From assembly GCA_903923925.1 (NCBI GenBank), contig CAIXZF010000042.1:1-64000 (forward strand): DNA of 64,000 nucleotides. The letters run 5' to 3'. The stretch's first letter is position 1. Every line of letters begins with the position of its first letter. Origin of the DNA: an uncultured Bacteroidales bacterium (GTDB lineage: Bacteria > Bacteroidota > Bacteroidia > Bacteroidales > CAIXZF01). Made by a program: the position numbers and the translations under genes. Positions 18,129 to 27,318 of this stretch are shown here, in pieces. The notes under the pieces are model-generated. The model was not told where the DNA came from, made no database searches, and saw only the letters and a program-made list of their open reading frames with translations.

Positions 18129-18340
18129 AATATCAAATTTCCTCAGTAAAGGTACTGATTGTTCTAAAGCTTGTCTGCATATGTTGATGAAAATGAAACA
18201 GAAATACGCAATCGAAAGTGAAAAAAACTGCAGGACACTTGTCTCCTGTCAATGCAACTTCTATCTGCCGGCTGACTTTGTTGAAAACTAATTTCCGCAA
18301 AATATCCCTTCCCCGAGACTTTTATCTCTATTTTTGGGGC

Positions 18341-19870
18341 ATGGATGAAATACAGGATAAACCCAAGGAAACGATCAGAAGGAGAGGCTTTAAGCCAAAT
18401 TCACAGTCGGATCAAAACTTCTTTGAGCACGGAAAAATACCACCTCAGGCTATCGATATTGAAGAAACTGTGCTGGGGGCATTGATGCTTGAACAGAATG
18501 CACTTACTGCTGTAATCGATATTGTTAAAGCAGATATTTTTTATAAGGATGCCCATAAAATGATCTTCAGGGCTATTTCCAATCTTTTTGGGAAGTCGGA
18601 ACCCGTTGATATTATTACAGTTACAAACGAACTTCGAAAAACTGGCGAACTTGATATCGTTGGTGGCCCTTATTATATTACTCAGCTTACCAGCAGAATT
18701 GCCTCAGCAGCAAATATTGAATACCATGCAAGAATTCTGCATCAGAAGTTTATCCAGCGAGAATTGATCCGTATCTCAACTGAGGTTATTAAAGATGCTT
18801 ATGAAGATTCCAGCGATCCTCTGGATTTGCTCGATATGGCAGAGCGGAATCTTTTCCAGGTGAGTGATAATAATTTTCGCCGGGATTATTCCAGTATGCA
18901 GGAAATGGTTAAAGAGGCAATTTCTGAAATTGAAAAAGCCCGTTCTCATGAAGGGAGCCTGCGTGGAGTTCCTTCTGGATTCACAGCCCTCGACCGCTTA
19001 ACTTCTGGTTGGCAAAAATCGGATCTTATAATTATTGCTGCTCGTCCAGGTATGGGTAAAACAGCTTTTGTGCTTTCAATGGCCAGAAATATCGCTGTCG
19101 AATTAAAGAGGCCAGTAGCTTTGTTCTCACTTGAAATGTCAGCTATTCAGCTTGTTACACGTCTTATCTCATCAGAATCTTCACTGCCTTCCGATAAGCT
19201 TAAAAAGGGTACTTTGGAAGATTACGAATGGGAGCAACTTCATGCAAAAATTAATGACCTTATAGAAGCCCCGCTTTTTATTGATGATACACCTGCACTT
19301 TCGGTTTTTGAGTTGCGCGCAAAATGCCGCCGCTTAAAGTCTCAGCATAAAATTGAACTTATCGTGATCGACTACATACAACTTATGTCTGGTGGCGATA
19401 ATAAAGGGAATCGTGAACAGGAAATCAGTACTATTTCACGTTCGCTGAAGAGTCTGGCAAAAGAACTTAATGTTCCTGTTATTGCACTTTCGCAGCTGAA
19501 TCGTTCAGTTGAAACACGTGGTGGGACAAAGCGACCTATCCTTTCTGACCTTCGTGAGTCTGGTGCTATCGAACAGGATGCCGATCTTGTGGCTTTTATT
19601 TATCGCCCTGAGTATTACAAACTCGATGTTTATGAAGATGGTACTCCAACTGCTGGCCTTGCTGATATCATTATTGCGAAACACCGTAATGGTCCACTCG
19701 ATGAAGTTCGGTTAAGATTTATCGGACATTTTGCAAAATTTGCTGAACTCGACCAGGATTTTGGTCAGGGAGGCAATATTTCTCCTAATCAAAACTTTGA
19801 TAATGGATTGAATATTAGAACATTACAATCCAGAATGAACGATGATGAGGTAGAAGATGTACCATTTTAA
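18341..19870 (+). CDS. dnaB: Replicative DNA helicase DnaB
   Basis: A 509-residue hexameric 5'-3' replication-fork helicase. The start is placed at ATG 18341 (MDEIQDKPKETIRRRG). An open extension back to 18218 lacks family similarity. The N-terminal primase-interaction domain begins PPQAIDIEETVLGAL. The RecA-like core has GVPSGFTALDRLTSGW, Walker A ARPGMGKTAF, the Walker B region ELIVIDYIQLM, SRSLKSLAKELNVPVIALSQ and DLRESGAIEQDAD. Length is normal and no intein interrupts the core. The C-terminal tail is acidic (NDDEVEDVPF). A TATTTTTG -7-like element ends 4 bases before the ATG, which could mean a leaderless transcript, but no -33 partner was found. Confidence 0.95.
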   Translation: MDEIQDKPKETIRRRGFKPNSQSDQNFFEHGKIPPQAIDIEETVLGALMLEQNALTAVIDIVKADIFYKDAHKMIFRAISNLFGKSEPVDIITVTNELRKTGELDIVGGPYYITQLTSRIASAANIEYHARILHQKFIQRELIRISTEVIKDAYEDSSDPLDLLDMAERNLFQVSDNNFRRDYSSMQEMVKEAISEIEKARSHEGSLRGVPSGFTALDRLTSGWQKSDLIIIAARPGMGKTAFVLSMARNIAVELKRPVALFSLEMSAIQLVTRLISSESSLPSDKLKKGTLEDYEWEQLHAKINDLIEAPLFIDDTPALSVFELRAKCRRLKSQHKIELIVIDYIQLMSGGDNKGNREQEISTISRSLKSLAKELNVPVIALSQLNRSVETRGGTKRPILSDLRESGAIEQDADLVAFIYRPEYYKLDVYEDGTPTAGLADIIIAKHRNGPLDEVRLRFIGHFAKFAELDQDFGQGGNISPNQNFDNGLNIRTLQSRMNDDEVEDVPF

Positions 19871-19941
19871 TACTATTTTTGCTTTTCACTTGTTATATAG
19901 ATTAGCAAATTGATCAGTTAAATTAATATCATTTTATTTGT

Positions 19942-21210
19942 ATGCCGAGAATTTATAGAACCCTGATAATCACTCTTCTACTTACAGTTTCTGCTTATAA
20001 TACCTTTGCTGCGTATATTTTAATACCAATGGACGAGGTTCAGAAAAACCATCTGAAAGCCTACGGAATTACTTTTTGGGTCCTCAAAAATAATGTTGAT
20101 GTCTACTGGCTATTAAACTACAGGGGTGGAAGTTTTATGTGCAAATTTGGGAAAACTATTGAAAACGAATGTGTTATACGTGGAGTTACCTATCAGGTTA
20201 TTGCTGATGCGCAATCCACAGCCATTCTGACCGAAATTTCAGATCCTTCAACAAACATGGATGCTGTTGAACTTAATAAAGTTCCGAAAATCGCTGTTTA
20301 TACTCCTCCCGGTAAACGCCCTTGGGACGATGCCGTAACTATGGCTTTGACATATGCCGAAATACCTTTCGATAAAGTTTATGATGAAGAGGTAATGCAG
20401 GGAAAACTTCCATTATATGATTGGTTACATCTTCATCATGAGGATTTTACTGGTCAATATGGGAAATTCTGGGGAGCCTACAGGAATGCTGCCTGGTATC
20501 AGGAAGATGTTCGCCTTCAGGAGCAGATTGCTCAGAAATTAGGATTTTCAAAAGTATCACAATGTAAATTGGCTGTAGTTAAAAAAATTCGTGATTTTAC
20601 TGCGGGTGGTGGTTATCTTTTTGCAATGTGCTCAGCACCTGATAGTTACGATGTTGCTTTGGCAGCTGATGGTATAGATATTTGTGATGTCCCTTTCGAT
20701 GGTGATGCTATGGATGCAAATTCCCAGTCAAAATTAAATTACGAAAACTGTTTTGCGTTTACAAATTTCAAAATAGTTACTAATCCTTATGAGTATGCAA
20801 TATCCAATATTGATGTAACTCATTCCAGGAAAGTACCTAAAACCAGCGATTTCTTTACGTTGTTTGATTTTTCAGCAAAATGGGACCCGGTTCCAACAAT
20901 GCTGTGTCAGAGCCATGAAAGAATTTTAAAAGGCTTTATGGGGCAAACCACTTCATTTCGTGCATCCTGCATTAAACCAGGTGTGCTGGTAATGGGTGAG
21001 AACAAATCTGCAGCTGAAGTAAAATACCTTCATGGTGAATTCGGCAAAGGAACGTTTACCTTCTATGGTGGTCACGATCCTGAAGATTATAACCATTTTG
21101 TCGGTGATCCGCCAACGGATCTTAACCTGCATCCGAATTCAGCCGGGTATCGGCTAATTCTTAACAATGTATTATTTCCTGCTGCGAAGAAAAAGAAGCA
21201 AAAAACATGA
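19942..21210 (+). CDS. Exported conserved protein often labelled asparagine synthetase B
   Basis: A 422-residue protein with a clear signal peptide (MPRIYRTLIITLLLTVSAYNTFAA). It opens YILIPMDEVQKNHLKAYGI, a sequence type I recall from Bacteroidota proteins annotated asparagine synthetase B. I see no ATP-pyrophosphatase domain or N-terminal Cys nucleophile that would justify that name. GGGYLFAMCSAPD (Cys230) resembles the nucleophile elbow of class I glutamine-amidotransferase/ThuA-like folds, and the C terminus has GKGTFTFYGGHDPEDY, also reminiscent of that fold. The likely location is periplasmic or outer-membrane associated. The lysine-rich tail (AAKKKKQKT) is noted. Function is unknown. 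Confidence 0.65.
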   Translation: MPRIYRTLIITLLLTVSAYNTFAAYILIPMDEVQKNHLKAYGITFWVLKNNVDVYWLLNYRGGSFMCKFGKTIENECVIRGVTYQVIADAQSTAILTEISDPSTNMDAVELNKVPKIAVYTPPGKRPWDDAVTMALTYAEIPFDKVYDEEVMQGKLPLYDWLHLHHEDFTGQYGKFWGAYRNAAWYQEDVRLQEQIAQKLGFSKVSQCKLAVVKKIRDFTAGGGYLFAMCSAPDSYDVALAADGIDICDVPFDGDAMDANSQSKLNYENCFAFTNFKIVTNPYEYAISNIDVTHSRKVPKTSDFFTLFDFSAKWDPVPTMLCQSHERILKGFMGQTTSFRASCIKPGVLVMGENKSAAEVKYLHGEFGKGTFTFYGGHDPEDYNHFVGDPPTDLNLHPNSAGYRLILNNVLFPAAKKKKQKT

Positions 21211-21352
21211 TTTTGGTCTGGAATTGAATTTAAAAACCTGCTGATCAAATCCTTGTATAAGATCTCATTGTAAACGCGCTTCAACAGCTCGTTTACTCTA
21301 TTAATTACATATTCAGGATTATCTCTTTGCTCTTCAGGTGTTTAAGTGTATA

Positions 21353-21859
21353 TTATGAACTCTTGATCCTTTCCCATATCTGGTAAGTAAACTCAAATCC
21401 TGCAGTTTCCTTTGCTTCCGGATGCTTCTCTTCTGAAATTAATTCCCAATCTTCGAAATTGATTTCCGGAAAAAAAGTGTCTGCATTAAAATCTTTGTGA
21501 ACCCGTGTTAAATAAAGCTTATCTGCAAGTGGAAGGAATTGCTTGTAAATCATTCCGCCGCCGATTATAAAACTCTCTTTTTCCGGATCCGCTTTTTGAA
21601 CAGCATCTTCAATAGAATAAGCCATGAGGCAGCCGTCTTCAAGTTCTTCGTCGGGAACATCAGTAATAACCATATTAACACGATTGGGTAACGGACGATT
21701 AGGCAAAGAGTACCAGGTACGTTTACCCATTATAACCATATGGCCAGTTGTAATCTCTTTGAAATGCTTCAGATCTCCCGGGATTTTAACAAGGAGTTCA
21801 TTATCCTTTCCGATTCCCCAATTCTCAGCAATTGCTACTATTATAGACAGATGAGGCAT
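21353..21859 (-). CDS. folA: Dihydrofolate reductase
   Basis: A 168-residue enzyme reducing dihydrofolate with NADPH. N-terminal SIIVAIAENWGIGKDNELLV carries the Met20-loop Trp-Gly, followed by DLKHFKEIT with the substrate-contacting region. GHMVIMGKRTWYSLP and the NADPH-loop FIIGGGMIYKQFLP are typical, as is DADTFFPEI-like NADTFFPEI. It is the last gene of a minus-strand run, 17 bases after thyA. This suits recycling of the dihydrofolate made by thymidylate synthase. Confidence 0.95.
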   Translation of the reverse strand: MPHLSIIVAIAENWGIGKDNELLVKIPGDLKHFKEITTGHMVIMGKRTWYSLPNRPLPNRVNMVITDVPDEELEDGCLMAYSIEDAVQKADPEKESFIIGGGMIYKQFLPLADKLYLTRVHKDFNADTFFPEINFEDWELISEEKHPEAKETAGFEFTYQIWERIKSS

Positions 21860-21876
21860 AATAATTTATTCAGACT

Positions 21877-22671
21877 TTAAATTGAAATTTCACCTTTAAT
21901 ATGTGGATGGAATTGATAATCAGTAAGTTCAAAATCTTCGAAAATGAAATCATCAATATTTTTTCGTGAAGGATTTATTCTCATTTTTGGCAATGGGAAA
22001 GGTTCACGGGACAGCTGTAACCTACATTGTTCAATATGGTTGTTATAAATATGTGCATCACCGAAAGAATGTACGAAATCTCCTGCCTCCAAACCACAAA
22101 CCTGGGCTATCATCATGGTAAACAAGGCATAAGAGGCAATATTAAACGGAACGCCCAGGAAAATGTCAGCACTTCTTTGGTACATATGGCATGATAACCT
22201 TCCATTGGCGACATAAAATTGAAAAAACATATGACAGGGAGGCAAAGCCATATCATCAAGCTGACCTACATTCCAGGCTGAAATAATATGTCGTCTGGAA
22301 TCAGGATTAAGTTTGATATCCCTAATAACATTGGCAAGCTGATCAATGTAACCACCATTATAGTCCGGCCAGGATCTCCATTGATATCCATAAACAGGAC
22401 CGAGGTTCCCATCCGGGTCTGCCCACTCATCCCATATACTTACTTTATTGTCCTTTAGATAATTAGTGTTAGATGATCCTTTAATAAACCAAAGTAATTC
22501 ATGAATTATCGACCGTAAATGCAACTTTTTGGTTGTCATAACAGGAAATCCATCTGAAAGATTAAAACGCATCTGGTAACCGAAAACGCTTAATGTACCT
22601 GTCCCAGTTCTGTCAGCTTTCTGAACACCGTTTTCGAGTACATGCTGTAATAGGGATTTATATTGAATCAT
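21877..22671 (-). CDS. thyA: Thymidylate synthase
   Basis: A 264-residue enzyme, the same length as E. coli ThyA, converting dUMP and methylenetetrahydrofolate to dTMP. Seen motifs include the N-terminal [20 protein letters not shown] (folate and phosphate contacts) and the catalytic Cys in [12 protein letters not shown]. The phosphate-binding [19 protein letters not shown] and the C-terminal [11 protein letters not shown] are also present. It lies between a nucleoside transporter (19 bases upstream) and folA (17 bases downstream), an operon for thymidine supply. Confidence 0.97.
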   Translation of the reverse strand: MIQYKSLLQHVLENGVQKADRTGTGTLSVFGYQMRFNLSDGFPVMTTKKLHLRSIIHELLWFIKGSSNTNYLKDNKVSIWDEWADPDGNLGPVYGYQWRSWPDYNGGYIDQLANVIRDIKLNPDSRRHIISAWNVGQLDDMALPPCHMFFQFYVANGRLSCHMYQRSADIFLGVPFNIASYALFTMMIAQVCGLEAGDFVHSFGDAHIYNNHIEQCRLQLSREPFPLPKMRINPSRKNIDDFIFEDFELTDYQFHPHIKGEISI

Positions 22672-22690
22672 TATTTTAAAATCTACTTAA

Positions 22691-23941
22691 TCAATGAGTT
22701 ATGGTTTGCATTTCCTTAGGATCATGTTTGTGTTTAAACAAAATAGCAAAGAGAACTGCCACTACAAGTGAATACGCTGCAAATGCAAGCCAGATTCCAT
22801 GCCAGTCATTATGAAGTCCATTTTTAAAATACTTATCAATTATAATACCACTAATTGTGCTTCCCAGTACAGCTCCAATCCCATTTGTCATCATCATAAA
22901 TAATCCCTGTGCACTGGCACGAATGGTGGGATCGCTCTGAGTTTCAACAAAAAGAGAACCTGAAATATTGAAAAAATCGAATGCCATTCCATAAATAATG
23001 CATGAAAGGATGATCATCCACAAACCTGCACCGGGATCACCATAGGCAAACAAGCCAAAACGCAGAATCCAGGCTACCATGCTGAACAGCATAACATTTT
23101 TTATTCCAAATCTTTTCAGAAAGAATGGAATAGTAAGAATAAACAGGGTTTCTGAGATTTGTGAAATAGACATTATTATCGCAGGATATTTTACAGTAAT
23201 AAGGTCTGAAAATTTTGGAATAAGTGCAAAATCATGTAGAAAGGAGTCACCATAAGCATTGGTTAATTGTAATGATGCGCCCAATAATAAAGCAAAAATG
23301 AAAAAGATCGCCATTTTTGTATTTTTAAAGAGAGCAAAGGCATTTAACCCAAGTTCATCGACAATACCTTTTTTATGACCTTGAGCAAGAGGGGGACATT
23401 TAGGCAACGTAAATGAATAAATTCCAAGGAAAAAAGATGCAATTGAAGCAACATAAAATTGTGCAGAAGTAGTTTCAAATCTGCTGAGACTGATAGTCCA
23501 AAGAGCAATAATAAACCCGATAGTTCCCCATACACGGATTGGCGGATATTCTTTAATAATATCAAGACCTTTACCTTTCAACGCAGAATATGCAACAGTT
23601 ATCGACAGTGAAATGGTAGGCATATAGAAAATCATATTTACCATCATTACCCAAAACATCGTACTTGGATCCTTTACCATTGGTACACAAAAAAGAATAA
23701 CTCCTCCCATAATATGAAATGAGCCATACAACCGTTCAGCATTGATCCAACGGTCAGCAATAATGCCTGCAATTGCTGGCATAAATAATGAAGCATATCC
23801 CATTGTAGAGAAAATTGCCCCGAACTCTGTAAAAGACCAGTGTAATGTATTAACGCAGTAGACACCAATTGTTATAAGCCATGATCCCCAGATAAAAAAC
23901 TGAAGAAAATTCATCAGTATTAAACGATGCTTGATAGTCAT
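22691..23941 (-). CDS. Nucleoside:H+ symporter-like MFS transporter
   Basis: A 416-residue, roughly 12-helix inner-membrane permease. The N terminus (NFLQFFIWGSWLITIG, then the loop MPAIAGIIADRWINAERLYG) is characteristic of the NupG/XapB nucleoside:H+ symporter branch of the major facilitator superfamily. The C-terminal half includes GMAFDFFNISGSLFVE. Placement directly upstream of thyA and folA supports nucleoside import feeding pyrimidine or thymidylate metabolism. Substrate preference cannot be read from sequence. Confidence 0.8.
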   Translation of the reverse strand: MTIKHRLILMNFLQFFIWGSWLITIGVYCVNTLHWSFTEFGAIFSTMGYASLFMPAIAGIIADRWINAERLYGSFHIMGGVILFCVPMVKDPSTMFWVMMVNMIFYMPTISLSITVAYSALKGKGLDIIKEYPPIRVWGTIGFIIALWTISLSRFETTSAQFYVASIASFFLGIYSFTLPKCPPLAQGHKKGIVDELGLNAFALFKNTKMAIFFIFALLLGASLQLTNAYGDSFLHDFALIPKFSDLITVKYPAIIMSISQISETLFILTIPFFLKRFGIKNVMLFSMVAWILRFGLFAYGDPGAGLWMIILSCIIYGMAFDFFNISGSLFVETQSDPTIRASAQGLFMMMTNGIGAVLGSTISGIIIDKYFKNGLHNDWHGIWLAFAAYSLVVAVLFAILFKHKHDPKEMQTITH

Positions 23942-23972
23942 AGGTTTTTATTTTTTGATGGCAGAGAAGTTA

Positions 23973-24548
23973 TTATCTCCGCCGCTTAATTTCGTCCCTG
24001 ATTAGTGAGGCCTTCTCATAATCCTCATTCTCAATTGATTTTGTAAGGAGTTCTTCTAACTCAGCAAGACTTAAACCAGAATAACCTTCCTCAATATTTT
24101 CTGTTTCACTTGGGAGTTCTTCAATTTCCTCCTGATCATCTTTCATTTCCACACCAGCTGTTGACATTATACTCTCATAGGTGTAAATCGGACAATGAAA
24201 CCGTAAGGCTAGCGCTACAGCATCAGAAGTTCTTGAATCAATTTCAACTTCTTTTTCCCCGTCAAAACAACTTAGTTGAGAATAAAATACGCCTTCATGG
24301 AATTTGTTAATCAGAACTTCGGTAATCATAATGCCAAATGTTGAGGCAAAATTCCTGAACAGATCATGTGTTAATGGCCGGGTAGGTTTTATTCTTTCAA
24401 GTTCTATTGCAATTGCTTGAGCTTCAAATCCACCAATTATTATTGGAAGCCTTCTTGCTCCTTCTACTTCACCCAAAATCAATGCATACGCTCCGCTTTG
24501 GGATTGGCTGTAAGACATTCCAACGATCTCTAACTTAATCTTCTCCAT
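23973..24548 (-). CDS. Bifunctional nuclease (DUF151) with C-terminal UVR motif
   Basis: A 191-residue cytosolic protein. Residues about 5-125 form the BFN/DUF151 domain (MEKIKLEIVGMSYSQSQSGA, LPIIIGGFEAQAIAIEL, SRTSDAVALALRFHCPIY), known in some relatives as a nuclease acting on RNA and DNA. An acidic linker leads to a UvrB/UvrC-type helical hairpin at the end (LAELEELLTKSIENEDYEKA). This BFN-UVR fusion is common in Bacteroidota. It is the first gene of the operon with the nucleoside transporter (31 bases), thyA and folA. Confidence 0.85.
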   Translation of the reverse strand: MEKIKLEIVGMSYSQSQSGAYALILGEVEGARRLPIIIGGFEAQAIAIELERIKPTRPLTHDLFRNFASTFGIMITEVLINKFHEGVFYSQLSCFDGEKEVEIDSRTSDAVALALRFHCPIYTYESIMSTAGVEMKDDQEEIEELPSETENIEEGYSGLSLAELEELLTKSIENEDYEKASLIRDEIKRRR

Positions 24549-24730
24549 TCAGTATTTTATAGTCAACTATGCCCCTTGCATTACGGAAATTAAGGGAATA
24601 TAAAATTATGAAAAATTCTTTAAGCTGCATCTTTCATTTTTACTAAGTTCTGAAAAATACAGAAAGATATAGATAAAGTCTTCACATTCTGGTAATTAGT
24701 AGTGTACATATTTATGTTTCTTCATAAGAA

Positions 24731-24761
24731 TTTGAATAGCTTGGAAAATATGGTACATTTG
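24731..24761 (+). promoter_or_regulatory. Bacteroidota promoter of hppA
   Basis: TTTG at 24731-24734, a 19-base spacer, and TACATTTG at 24754-24761 match the -33/-7 consensus fully. The predicted start near 24768 leaves a leader of about 86 bases before ATG 24854. The remaining part of the 24549-24853 gap shows no gene. Confidence 0.65.
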
Positions 24762-24853
24762 CACCCCGATTATCTGTACATAATGGTCGCATATATGTTT
24801 AGTAATCTGCCTTTGTTTTTGTTAAAACATTGTTAACCAATAAAATCCGATTT

Positions 24854-27259
24854 ATGAAAAAAATCTATGCAGCGTTAGGTATCCTTTTGATGCCATTTAT
24901 CACTTTTGCCAGTGAAGCCGATCTTAAAATCCCGGACCTTGGTCCTGAACAAAACAATCTCCTTTTGATGGGGTTTGTGATTTGCGTTTTGGGATTGCTT
25001 TTTGGTTATTACCAGTTTGTTAAGGTAAAAAAATTGAAAGCACACAAAAGTATGCTGGATGTTGCAAATATCATTTTTGAAACCTGCAAAACATACCTGA
25101 TTCAGCAAGGTAAATTCCTGGTGATTCTGTTTGTTTTTATCGCAGCTTGTATTGGTTTCTACTTCGGATTCCTTGAGCATATGGGTTTTGGGGGAGTTCT
25201 GCTTATTCTCATGTGGTCTGTTATTGGAATTCTGGGATCATATGGCGTTGCTTGGTTTGGTATCCGCATGAATACGCTTGCTAACAGCCGTATGGCATTT
25301 GCTTCACTCGAACGCAAACCGATTAAATTACTCAACATTCCCCTGGATGCTGGTATGAGCATTGGAGTTTTGCTTGTAAGTGTTGAACTAATTATGATGC
25401 TTATTATCCTTTTGTTTATCCCACGCGAATTTGCCGGAGCCAGTTTTATTGGATTTGCTATTGGTGAATCACTTGGAGCTTCTGCCTTACGTATTGCAGG
25501 TGGTATTTTTACCAAAATCGCTGATATTGGAAGCGACCTGATGAAAGTGGTTTTCAAAATTAAAGAGGACGATCCTCGTAATCCTGGAGTAATTGCAGAC
25601 TGTACCGGCGATAACGCTGGTGATAGCGTTGGCCCAACTGCCGATGGTTTTGAAACATATGGTGTTACTGGTGTTGCTCTTATTAGTTTTATTGTTCTGG
25701 CAGTTATGCAGGTTGCAGATCAGACCCTTTTGCTTACCTGGATTTTTGTTATGCGCATTCTGATGGTTGTTACTTCAATTGTTGCCTTCTACATAAATAA
25801 ACTGTATACAACTGCGAAATATAAAGACGCTTTAGATATGGACTTTGAAAAACCATTGACTTCACTCGTTTGGATTACTTCAATTATTTCTATATTAGTT
25901 ACTTTCGTGGTTAGTTATGTTATGCTAAGCCAACTTGCCAATGATTTATGGCTTACATTGTCCATTATCATAAGCTGTGGAACTCTGGGCGCTGCTCTTA
26001 TTCCTGAATTTACCAAGATCTTTACCAGTCCTAAATCTGACCACGTAAACGAAATTGTTACAGCTTCACGCGAAGGCGGAGCTTCACTCAATATCCTATC
26101 TGGTTTAGTAGCAGGAAATTTCAGTGCTTTCTGGCAGGGTATGGTATTTCTTGTTCTTATGTTTGTGGCTTATTTTGCTTCGACTTATGGTCTGTCTGAG
26201 CTTATGATTTATCCTTCCATTTTTGCTTTCGGCCTTGTGGCATTTGGCTTTCTTGGAATGGGCCCTGTAACTATTGCTGTAGATAGTTATGGTCCTGTTA
26301 CTGATAATGCTCAAAGTATTTATGAACTTTCTTTAATTGAAGAGAGGCCAAATATTGCTGCTGAAGTTGAAAGAGATTTTGGCTTCAAACCTGATTTCGA
26401 AAATGCAAAACATTTCCTTGAAGCTAATGATGGAGCTGGTAATACATTCAAAGCTACTGCAAAGCCTGTACTTATTGGTACTGCTGTTGTTGGAGCTACA
26501 ACAATGATCTTTTCTCTGATTCTGGTTATCAAACAGAAATTTGGAATCGAACCTGAAACTATTCTCAATATCCTTAATCCATATACTATTCTTGGCTTCC
26601 TCGCAGGAGGTTCTGTAATTTATTGGTTTACCGGAGCTTCGATTCAGGCCGTTACAACTGGTGCCTATCGTGCTGTGGAATATATTAAGAAGAACATTAA
26701 ACTTGAGGAAGGTGCTGATAGCAGTGCTTCAATCGAGACCTCAAAGGAAGTTGTAAAAATCTGTACTCAATATGCACAGACTGGAATGTTCAACATTTTT
26801 ATTGCAATCTTTTCTTTTGCTTTAGCTTTCGCGTTTATGGCAGGTTATCGCGACATGGCTGCTTCAACTCCAGCTCATATGTACGCAGCTGCATCTTTCT
26901 TTGTTAGCTATCTGATTTCTATTGCTGTGTTTGGCTTATTCCAGGCTCTCTTTATGGCTAATGCCGGTGGTGCATGGGACAATGCTAAAAAAGTAGTTGA
27001 AGTTGACCTCCGAGAGAAAGGTACTCCTTTGCATGAGGCTTCTATCGTTGGTGATACAGTTGGAGATCCTTTCAAAGATACTTCTTCTGTTGCGCTCAAT
27101 CCAATTATTAAGTTCACCACTCTTTTTGGTCTTCTTGCAATGGAAATTGCTATCTCTGATAGTTTCTACTCCATTGCTCCATATGTGGGAGGAGTATTCT
27201 TTGCTGTAGCTTTATACTTCGTCTGGAGATCGTTCTATAAAATGCGTATTGTAAAATAA
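24854..27259 (+). CDS. hppA: Membrane-bound ion-pumping pyrophosphatase
   Basis: An 801-residue, about 16-helix inner-membrane pump coupling PPi hydrolysis to H+ or Na+ export. The start chosen is ATG 24854 (MKKIYAALGILLMPFITFAS). The active-site region near residue 239 reads DDPRNPGVIADCTGDNAGD, and a second acidic cluster appears in ANAGGAWDNAKK and GDTVGDPFKDTSSVALNP. The determinant of K+ dependence (GNTTA in K+-dependent enzymes, GNTTK in independent ones) reads GNTFK with Lys533. This suggests K+ independence, although the companion Thr three residues on is Ala. Divergent GDSVGPTADGFETYG is usual for Bacteroidota forms. Promoter and bidirectional terminator flank it, so it is monocistronic. 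Confidence 0.95.
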   Translation: MKKIYAALGILLMPFITFASEADLKIPDLGPEQNNLLLMGFVICVLGLLFGYYQFVKVKKLKAHKSMLDVANIIFETCKTYLIQQGKFLVILFVFIAACIGFYFGFLEHMGFGGVLLILMWSVIGILGSYGVAWFGIRMNTLANSRMAFASLERKPIKLLNIPLDAGMSIGVLLVSVELIMMLIILLFIPREFAGASFIGFAIGESLGASALRIAGGIFTKIADIGSDLMKVVFKIKEDDPRNPGVIADCTGDNAGDSVGPTADGFETYGVTGVALISFIVLAVMQVADQTLLLTWIFVMRILMVVTSIVAFYINKLYTTAKYKDALDMDFEKPLTSLVWITSIISILVTFVVSYVMLSQLANDLWLTLSIIISCGTLGAALIPEFTKIFTSPKSDHVNEIVTASREGGASLNILSGLVAGNFSAFWQGMVFLVLMFVAYFASTYGLSELMIYPSIFAFGLVAFGFLGMGPVTIAVDSYGPVTDNAQSIYELSLIEERPNIAAEVERDFGFKPDFENAKHFLEANDGAGNTFKATAKPVLIGTAVVGATTMIFSLILVIKQKFGIEPETILNILNPYTILGFLAGGSVIYWFTGASIQAVTTGAYRAVEYIKKNIKLEEGADSSASIETSKEVVKICTQYAQTGMFNIFIAIFSFALAFAFMAGYRDMAASTPAHMYAAASFFVSYLISIAVFGLFQALFMANAGGAWDNAKKVVEVDLREKGTPLHEASIVGDTVGDPFKDTSSVALNPIIKFTTLFGLLAMEIAISDSFYSIAPYVGGVFFAVALYFVWRSFYKMRIVK

Positions 27260-27274
27260 AGCGCATTTGATTTG

Positions 27275-27318
27275 AAAAAAAAGAGGCTGATTCAATTTTT
27301 GATCAGCCTCTTTTTTTT
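27275..27318. terminator. Bidirectional intrinsic terminator hppA / acyl-CoA synthetase
   Basis: An A-run (27275-27282), GAGGCTGAT, a loop, ATCAGCCTC, then eight T (27311-27318) form a GC-rich hairpin working in both directions. It separates the two convergent genes, and its T-run includes the first bases of the minus-strand gene's stop codon. Confidence 0.9.

Noticed and set aside
17989-18291. Plus-strand open frame of 100 codons
   Set aside because: It is antisense to the recognisable antitoxin remnant and contains no known motif.
18218-18340. Longer N terminus for DnaB
   Set aside because: The 41 extra residues do not resemble DnaB, and the family-like sequence starts at 18341.
18341-19870. 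Intein in DnaB
   Set aside because: The helicase motifs are contiguous and the total length is normal.
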